The notes beneath the pieces were generated by a model. That model was not told the origin of the DNA. It ran no database searches and was given only the letters and a program-made list of their open reading frames with translations. 64,000 nucleotides of DNA from Hyphomicrobiales bacterium (GTDB lineage: Bacteria; Pseudomonadota; Alphaproteobacteria; Rhizobiales; Xanthobacteraceae), in contig JACPOA010000061.1 of the NCBI GenBank assembly GCA_016185205.1, positions 1-64,000 on the forward strand. The letters are read 5' to 3'. Of this stretch, positions 59,218 to 64,000 are shown in pieces. Position 1 is the stretch's first letter. Each line of letters begins with the position of its first letter. The position numbers and the translations under genes are program-made.

Positions 59218-59688
59218 TTAGAGGGCGCGGGCGGCCTCCAGCACCTCCTCGGCATGGCCGGCCACGCTGACTTTCGGCCACAGCCGGACAATGCGGCCAT
59301 CACCGTCGATCAGAAAAGTCTTGCGGATGACGCCCATGAATTTGCGCCCATACATCGATTTCTCACCCCAGGCCCCGTAGGCTTCCAGCATCTTTTTGCT
59401 CTCGTCGGAGCCGAGCGCGATCTTAAGTTTATGCTTGGCCTTGAATTTGTCTTGGCGCGCGACCGGATCGGCGGAGACGCCGAGAATCTCGGTGCCGGCC
59501 TTGGCAAAAGCGGCGCGGTGCCTTGAGAATGCGATGGCCTCCTTGGTACAGCCGGGCGTGTCGGCCTTTGGGTAGAAATAGAGGACCAGATTGCGGCCCT
59601 TGAAATCCTTCAGCGACACGCTCGTTCCGCCATCGCGGGCCAAGGTGAATGCGGGCGCCTTCGCGCCGGCGACGAGTTCGCGCGCCAT
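59218..59688 (-). CDS. bcp: Bcp/PrxQ-type peroxiredoxin (1-Cys form)
   Basis: A 156-aa thiol peroxidase that reduces hydroperoxides in the cytoplasm. Peroxidatic Cys47 sits in PKADTPGCTKEA. The usual second cysteine five residues later (GCTxEAC) is Ile here (GCTKEAI), so no local disulfide partner is present and the enzyme should act as a 1-Cys form. The ATG at 59688 has AAGGAAGG upstream. It diverges from the AsmA-like gene; repeats flank it on both sides. Confidence 0.94.
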   Translation of the reverse strand: MARELVAGAKAPAFTLARDGGTSVSLKDFKGRNLVLYFYPKADTPGCTKEAIAFSRHRAAFAKAGTEILGVSADPVARQDKFKAKHKLKIALGSDESKKMLEAYGAWGEKSMYGRKFMGVIRKTFLIDGDGRIVRLWPKVSVAGHAEEVLEAARAL

Positions 59689-59851
59689 ATGCTGCCTTCC
59701 TTTCGTCGTTTTCGACACGTCATTGTCGCCAATGCCATTTGCGTCGGGTGGGCGCAACGGGCTCCAAAGATATGTGCCACGAGCCGCGCCGGACGATAGT
59801 CTGGGCCGGCTGCAAATCACGCGTGGTGCGCCGGATGAGGGGCGGCCCATG

Positions 59852-59918
59852 TGCATGATCCCGAAAAGCATGTCCTCGACCCCGATCGGGGATGGGCACC
59901 GGGTTTCGGCGGGCAAAA
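59852..59918. repeat. Longer variant of the GATCCCGAAAAG repeat
   Basis: Begins TGCATGATCCCGAAAAGCAT (from 59851) and ends in CACCGGGTTTCGGCGGGC, with the CGACCCCGATCGGGG central palindrome (59877-59891). It lies just upstream of the AsmA-like gene. Confidence 0.7.
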
Positions 59919-59927
59919 TATAACCGC

Positions 59928-62900
59928 ATGACGCGCAAAGACCACGAGCACAAGGTTCCAGCCCACCATGCGCCGAGCGCGGGCCACACGCCGCATCGCG
60001 TGGCGCATGGCTCCGGCCGCCGCCGTTGGAGCAGCCTTCGCCGTGGCGTGGTCAGGTTCCTGCGCCGTCCGTTCATGCGCCGCCTGTACTGGGGCACGGC
60101 TATCACCGTCGCCCTGGCGACCGTGGCGGTGCTCGGCCTGTGGTGGCGGCTGTCGAGCGGCCCGATCGAGCTCGACATCGCGACGCCCTGGCTGAAGGCG
60201 GCGATCGAGGAGAATTTCGGCGGCACGCATTCGGTCGTTGTGGGCGGAACCCAGATCGAGCGTGACGAGAAGGGCCGCACGTCCTTGCGCCTGCGTGACA
60301 TCGTCGTGCGCGACAACGACGGCACCGTGGTGGCAAGCGCGCCGAAAGCCGAAGTCGGCCTGTCCGGCATGAGCCTGCTGATGGGCCGCGTGCGCGCGCA
60401 GAGTCTCAATCTGGTCGGCGCCGAAATGGCGGTGCGCATCGAGAGCGACGGCCGCGTCACCGTGTTCGCCGGCGCCGACAAGCGGCCGATCGCTACCGCC
60501 GCGCCGGCTGTGCCTGCGCCGCCATCCGGCAAGCCGGCCGAACCCGTCGCGCCGCAAGAATCGCTGCGCACGGATTTTGGGAACGTCGCCGGTATCATGG
60601 CCTGGCTCGACGGCGTCGGCGTGAGCGGTCTCGACGGTCACGATCTGCGCGAACTCGGTCTCAAGAACGGCAATCTCATCGTCGACGACCGCCGTAACGG
60701 CAAGCGTTGGACCTTCGACAAGATCAATGCCAGCCTGATGCGGCCGCAGCTCGGCGGCATCATTTTCCGGCTCGAATCGGACAATCCCGAGCGCCCCTGG
60801 CAATTGAGCGCTGCGATGCGCCCGCTCGGCGACGGCGTACGGGCGGTCGGCATCGAAGCGCGCAAGATTTCCATCCGTGACATTCTGCTGGCGCTGCGGC
60901 TCAACGAAGGCGCCTTCGATGCCGATCTGCCGCTGTCGGCCAGCATCCGCGCCGACGTCCTGGACGACGGCACGCCGCAGATGATCCAGGGTCAGCTGGT
61001 CGCGGAAGCCGGAACCATCGTCGATCGCGATGCCCCGAATGCGAGCGTGGCGATCGACCGAGCCGAATTTCGCTTCAATTGGGACGCGCGGCGGCGGAGC
61101 CTGATCGTGCCGTTCCAGGTGCACTCGGGCGGCAATCAGTTCACCATGCAGGCGACGCTGGCAGCACCCGCCGACCAGAGCACCGCCTGGCAGCTCACGG
61201 TGGTGCGTGGCGATGCGGTGATTGATCCGGTCATCCTGGCGGCCGGAACATCGCCCGACCAGGAAGGCTTCGCGCTCAACCGGACGATCGTGCGCGCGCG
61301 CATCGATCTGGCGCGCAAGCGCATCGATCTCGATCAGGGCGACTTCAGCCGCATCGACACGCGGCGGTCGCACAATATCGGCGTCGCCGTCACCGGCAGC
61401 CTGGATTATTCCGGCAACGAGCCGCATCTTGCCTTCGGCGTCGCCGCCACCCGCATGCCGTTGTCGGTGATGAAGCGGCTGTGGCCGGTGTTCACCGCGA
61501 GCGACGTGCGGACATGGGTCGAGGAGCACATGTCGGGCGGCATGGTCGAGCGCGTGGTGATCGCCGGCAACGCGCCGCTGCTGGCGTTCAAGGCCAATGG
61601 CCCGCCGACGCCGGACGACGGCTTATCCGTCGATATCGAGACCAGCGGCACCACCATGCGGCCGATCATGAAGTTGCCGGCGATCCGTGACGCCGATCTC
61701 ACCGTCCGCGTCACCGGGCGCACCGCGACCATCAATGTCGGGCGCGGTACCGTGGAAGTAACGCCCGGGCGCAAGCTCAATATCGCCAGCGGCGTATTCG
61801 AGATATTCGATACCCATCTCAAGCCGGCGCCGGCGCGCGCCATGTTCCGCATAGACGGCGCGCTGCCGGCTGCCGCCGCGCTGCTCGCCGGCGACGCGCT
61901 GCGCGACAACGTCGGTATCGTGCTCGATCCGGCCACCAGCCGCGGCACCGTCGCCGCCCAGGTCATGGTCAATCTGCCGATCGCAAAGCACATGGCGGAA
62001 GACGCCGCCAGCTATGCCATCACAGCCGACCTGACCAACTTCGCCTCTGACAGGCTGCTGCTGGGTCAGAAAGTGGAGGCCTCGAGCCTGCGCGTGACCG
62101 CATCCAACGACGGCTATCAGATCAAGGGCGACGTCAAGATCAACGGCACGCCGGCGGCGATCGAGGTGCGCCGGCAGAGGGGCGACCCCGACGCCGAATT
62201 GAAATTGCAGGCGACCATCGACGAGGCCGCGCGCCACCGGCTCGCGATCGATTTCGGCACCAGCGTCACCGGCGCAATCCCGGTCAAGGTCAACGGCCGT
62301 ATCGGCAACAATGCCCGCGACGACCGCATGAACGTGGAGGCCGATCTCACGCCGGTGAAGATCGATAACCTGCTGCCGGGATGGCTGAAGCCCGCGGGCA
62401 AGGCGGCGCGCGCCACCTATACGCTGCAAAAATCCGACAAATCGATGCGCTTCGACAATTTGAGCATCGACGGCGCCAGTACGTCGGTGCGCGGCTCGGT
62501 CGAGATCGACAATGGCGGTGAGATCGTGTCGGCAAATTTTCCGGTATTCAGCCTGTCGGACGGCGATAAGGTCGCGCTCAAGGCCGATCGCGGCAATGAC
62601 GGCGTGCTGCGCGTGGCCATGCGCGGCGACGTCTATGACGGCCGCAATTTCGTCAAGGCATCGCTGGCGGGCGACGGACGGAATCCGAGCAAGCAGAAGC
62701 TGAGCGATATCGATCTCGACATCAAGATCGGCACGGTGGCGGGCCACAATGGCGAGACGTTGCGCGGCCTCGATCTCAGATTGGCGCGCCGCGGCGGCCG
62801 TATCCGCAGCTTCGCGATGACGTCCAAGATCGGCCGCGATACGGCGCTCAGCGGCGACCTGCGGTTGCGCGCGCGCGACAACCACCAGGTGATCTATTTC

Positions 62901-63485
62901 GAGACCGAAGACGCCGGCGCGCTGTTCCGCTTCACCGACATGTATCCGCGCATGTTCGGCGGGCATATGTGGGTGGCGATGGACCCGCCGACGCAGGAGC
63001 AGGCCCCGCAAGTCGGCTATCTCCACATCGGAAATTTTGTCATACGCGGCGAGCCCGCACTCGACCGCGTGGTGTCGGGAGCGCCCGGCACCGCCAAGGG
63101 CGCGGTGGATTTCTCCGAGCTGCACTCCGACTTCACGCGTTTTCCCGGCAAGATGGCGGTGCGCGACGGTGTCGTGCGCGGCCCGCTGGTGGGCGCCACC
63201 ATCGAGGGCCAGATCGACTACATTAAGGACGAGGTGCATCTGCGCGGCACCTTCGTGCCGTTCTATGGCCTCAACAACATGTTCGGAAAAATCCCGATCG
63301 TTGGCTTTTTCCTCGGCGGCGGCAGCAATGAAGGCCTGCTCGGCATCACCTACGAGGCGGTGGGTCCGCCGAGCGCGCCGCGCATCTCGGTCAATCCGGT
63401 GACCGCGATCGCGCCCGGCCTGCTGCGCAAGTTCATTCCCTCGCCCGGCAGCTTCGACCGCAATTTCATTCCGCCGACGCGGTGA
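59928..63485 (+). CDS. Large AsmA-like (DUF3971 / TamB-superfamily) membrane-anchored protein
   Basis: A 1185-aa protein. A basic cytoplasmic start (about 1-60), one membrane helix (about 62-83, YWGTAITVALATVAVLGLWW), then a very long periplasmic region of repeated beta motifs (YhdP/AsmA type) including DUF3971 and AsmA-like C-terminal domain (about 880-1165). Proteins of this superfamily form hydrophobic-grooved bridges that move phospholipids between inner and outer membranes. The ATG at 59928 fits relatives; a longer frame upstream runs through a repeat. Its place by tyrS and bcp is probably conserved. Confidence 0.9.
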   Translation: MTRKDHEHKVPAHHAPSAGHTPHRVAHGSGRRRWSSLRRGVVRFLRRPFMRRLYWGTAITVALATVAVLGLWWRLSSGPIELDIATPWLKAAIEENFGGTHSVVVGGTQIERDEKGRTSLRLRDIVVRDNDGTVVASAPKAEVGLSGMSLLMGRVRAQSLNLVGAEMAVRIESDGRVTVFAGADKRPIATAAPAVPAPPSGKPAEPVAPQESLRTDFGNVAGIMAWLDGVGVSGLDGHDLRELGLKNGNLIVDDRRNGKRWTFDKINASLMRPQLGGIIFRLESDNPERPWQLSAAMRPLGDGVRAVGIEARKISIRDILLALRLNEGAFDADLPLSASIRADVLDDGTPQMIQGQLVAEAGTIVDRDAPNASVAIDRAEFRFNWDARRRSLIVPFQVHSGGNQFTMQATLAAPADQSTAWQLTVVRGDAVIDPVILAAGTSPDQEGFALNRTIVRARIDLARKRIDLDQGDFSRIDTRRSHNIGVAVTGSLDYSGNEPHLAFGVAATRMPLSVMKRLWPVFTASDVRTWVEEHMSGGMVERVVIAGNAPLLAFKANGPPTPDDGLSVDIETSGTTMRPIMKLPAIRDADLTVRVTGRTATINVGRGTVEVTPGRKLNIASGVFEIFDTHLKPAPARAMFRIDGALPAAAALLAGDALRDNVGIVLDPATSRGTVAAQVMVNLPIAKHMAEDAASYAITADLTNFASDRLLLGQKVEASSLRVTASNDGYQIKGDVKINGTPAAIEVRRQRGDPDAELKLQATIDEAARHRLAIDFGTSVTGAIPVKVNGRIGNNARDDRMNVEADLTPVKIDNLLPGWLKPAGKAARATYTLQKSDKSMRFDNLSIDGASTSVRGSVEIDNGGEIVSANFPVFSLSDGDKVALKADRGNDGVLRVAMRGDVYDGRNFVKASLAGDGRNPSKQKLSDIDLDIKIGTVAGHNGETLRGLDLRLARRGGRIRSFAMTSKIGRDTALSGDLRLRARDNHQVIYFETEDAGALFRFTDMYPRMFGGHMWVAMDPPTQEQAPQVGYLHIGNFVIRGEPALDRVVSGAPGTAKGAVDFSELHSDFTRFPGKMAVRDGVVRGPLVGATIEGQIDYIKDEVHLRGTFVPFYGLNNMFGKIPIVGFFLGGGSNEGLLGITYEAVGPPSAPRISVNPVTAIAPGLLRKFIPSPGSFDRNFIPPTR

Positions 63486-63498
63486 GATCGAACCCGAC

Positions 63499-64000
63499 TT
63501 AAGATGGCTTTAGCAATGCATGCTTCTTCTTACCGAGAGAAAGCTTAATTACGCCTTCGGGCGTTAGATGTTCAGTTGTCAGTATTAGCCGCTCGTCGCT
63601 GATAGTTTGATCATTAACCCTCAATCCTCCCAGCTTAATTCGCCGCCTTGCTTCGCTGGTGGTTGATATTAACCCCGCGGTGACAAATGCGTTCGCCGCG
63701 TAAAACGGGAGTGCTGAATTGCCCTGCAAAAGCTCTCGTGCAATTTTTACTGTATAAAGGTCGCTTGCGAACGAGCCTTCCTCAAAGGTCTTGCGCGCGG
63801 TCTCCTGCGCCTGATCGGCGGCAGTGCGCCCGTGCACCAGCGCGGTCGCCTCTGTTGCGAGCACCTTCTTGGCTTCGTTGAGGGCCTCACCTTGCAGCGC
63901 CGTGAGCCGCGCGATCTCATCGAGCGGCAGGATCGTGAACAGCTTGAGGAAGCGAGCGACGTCGCCGTCCTCGGTGTTGCGCCAGTACTGCCAGTAGTCG
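63499..64000 (-). CDS. tyrS: Tyrosine--tRNA ligase, C-terminal part (partial)
   Basis: The frame runs from the right edge (DYWQYWRNTEDGDVARF) to a stop at 63499, so the window holds the last 166 codons or so of TyrRS; the catalytic HIGH- and KMSKS-type motifs lie outside. The helical anticodon-binding region (RFLKLFTILPLDEIARL) is followed by an S4 RNA-binding domain (ISTTSEARRRIKLGGLRVND). The last 90 or so codons are visibly less GC-rich, with codons such as TTA and ATA, than the preceding part. It converges with the AsmA-like gene across a 13-bp gap. Confidence 0.95.
   Translation of the reverse strand, partial: DYWQYWRNTEDGDVARFLKLFTILPLDEIARLTALQGEALNEAKKVLATEATALVHGRTAADQAQETARKTFEEGSFASDLYTVKIARELLQGNSALPFYAANAFVTAGLISTTSEARRRIKLGGLRVNDQTISDERLILTTEHLTPEGVIKLSLGKKKHALLKPS

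Noticed and set aside
61623-63239. Open frame antisense to the AsmA-like gene
   Set aside because: Same reason: low-complexity composition, no family resemblance, opposite to a well-supported gene.

Overview
The window looks like a chromosomal segment of a GC-rich alphaproteobacterium of the order Hyphomicrobiales (Rhizobiales), probably near Bradyrhizobiaceae/Xanthobacteraceae. The evidence is an NDUFA12-type complex I accessory subunit, a DUF2155 protein, a B12-dependent class II ribonucleotide reductase, an RNase E with the large alphaproteobacterial insertion in its S1 region, a textbook CtrA-type site (TTAA-N7-TTAAC), and several families of short palindromic intergenic repeats typical of these genomes. 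No rRNA, tRNA or CRISPR array was recognised.

Layout. 1-0.3 kb: start of an ISNCY-type transposase running off the left edge. 0.3-10.5 kb: aspS, pirin, glutathione S-transferase, an exported amidohydrolase, a CSS-EAL c-di-GMP phosphodiesterase with a CtrA site, a Tat-exported glutathione peroxidase, several very small proteins, a lone CheW, and a DUF4160/DUF2442 toxin-antitoxin-like pair followed by two tiny genes. 10.5-15 kb: nrdJ, with a palindromic repeat inserted in frame, and a 1-kb gene-free upstream region. 15.3-20.6 kb: NDUFA12, a tripartite tricarboxylate receptor, DUF2155, a haem-c-like diguanylate cyclase and aat. 20.7-27.6 kb: a response regulator, a two-gene operon of secreted beta-propeller and DUF11 proteins with poly-glycine linkers, and a chemoreceptor. 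27.6-30.6 kb: a minus-strand redox operon (DUF1622, two small membrane proteins, a ferric-reductase/Rieske fusion, a Rieske/FMN-reductase fusion). 30.6-36.7 kb: accC-accB-aroQ, a YbdK-type ligase, a DsbA-like protein and an M48 protease. 36.9-41.7 kb: aminotransferase, an ethylbenzene-dehydrogenase-like haem protein behind an FNR/FixK-type box, PsiF, and an aldolase/dehydrogenase fusion. 41.8-50.5 kb: rne, amiC, mrcA, and prfB with a complete programmed +1 frameshift site. 50.5-57.5 kb: a NodU-type carbamoyltransferase, then a LysR regulator divergent from a module of exported enzymes (two alpha/beta hydrolases, a carboxymuconolactone-decarboxylase-like protein, a hydroxynitrile-lyase-like cupin). 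57.7-64 kb: M23 peptidase, bcp, a large AsmA-like protein, and the 3' part of tyrS.

How the genes fit together. A core backbone (aspS; NDUFA12-DUF2155-aat-accC-accB-aroQ-dsbA-M48; rne-amiC-mrcA-prfB; M23-bcp-AsmA-tyrS) provides translation, fatty-acid and shikimate synthesis, RNA decay and cell-wall growth. Accessory blocks are spliced between these genes: signalling (EAL, GGDEF, CheW, chemoreceptor, response regulator), redox chemistry (two-Rieske operon, EB_dh-like protein) and exported enzymes. The points most worth following are the two-Rieske membrane electron-transfer operon, the exported hydroxynitrile-lyase-like cupin module with two possible starts, the propeller/DUF11 secreted pair, the diguanylate cyclase with a periplasmic CxxCH motif, and the evidence that palindromic repeats move into genes and into each other.
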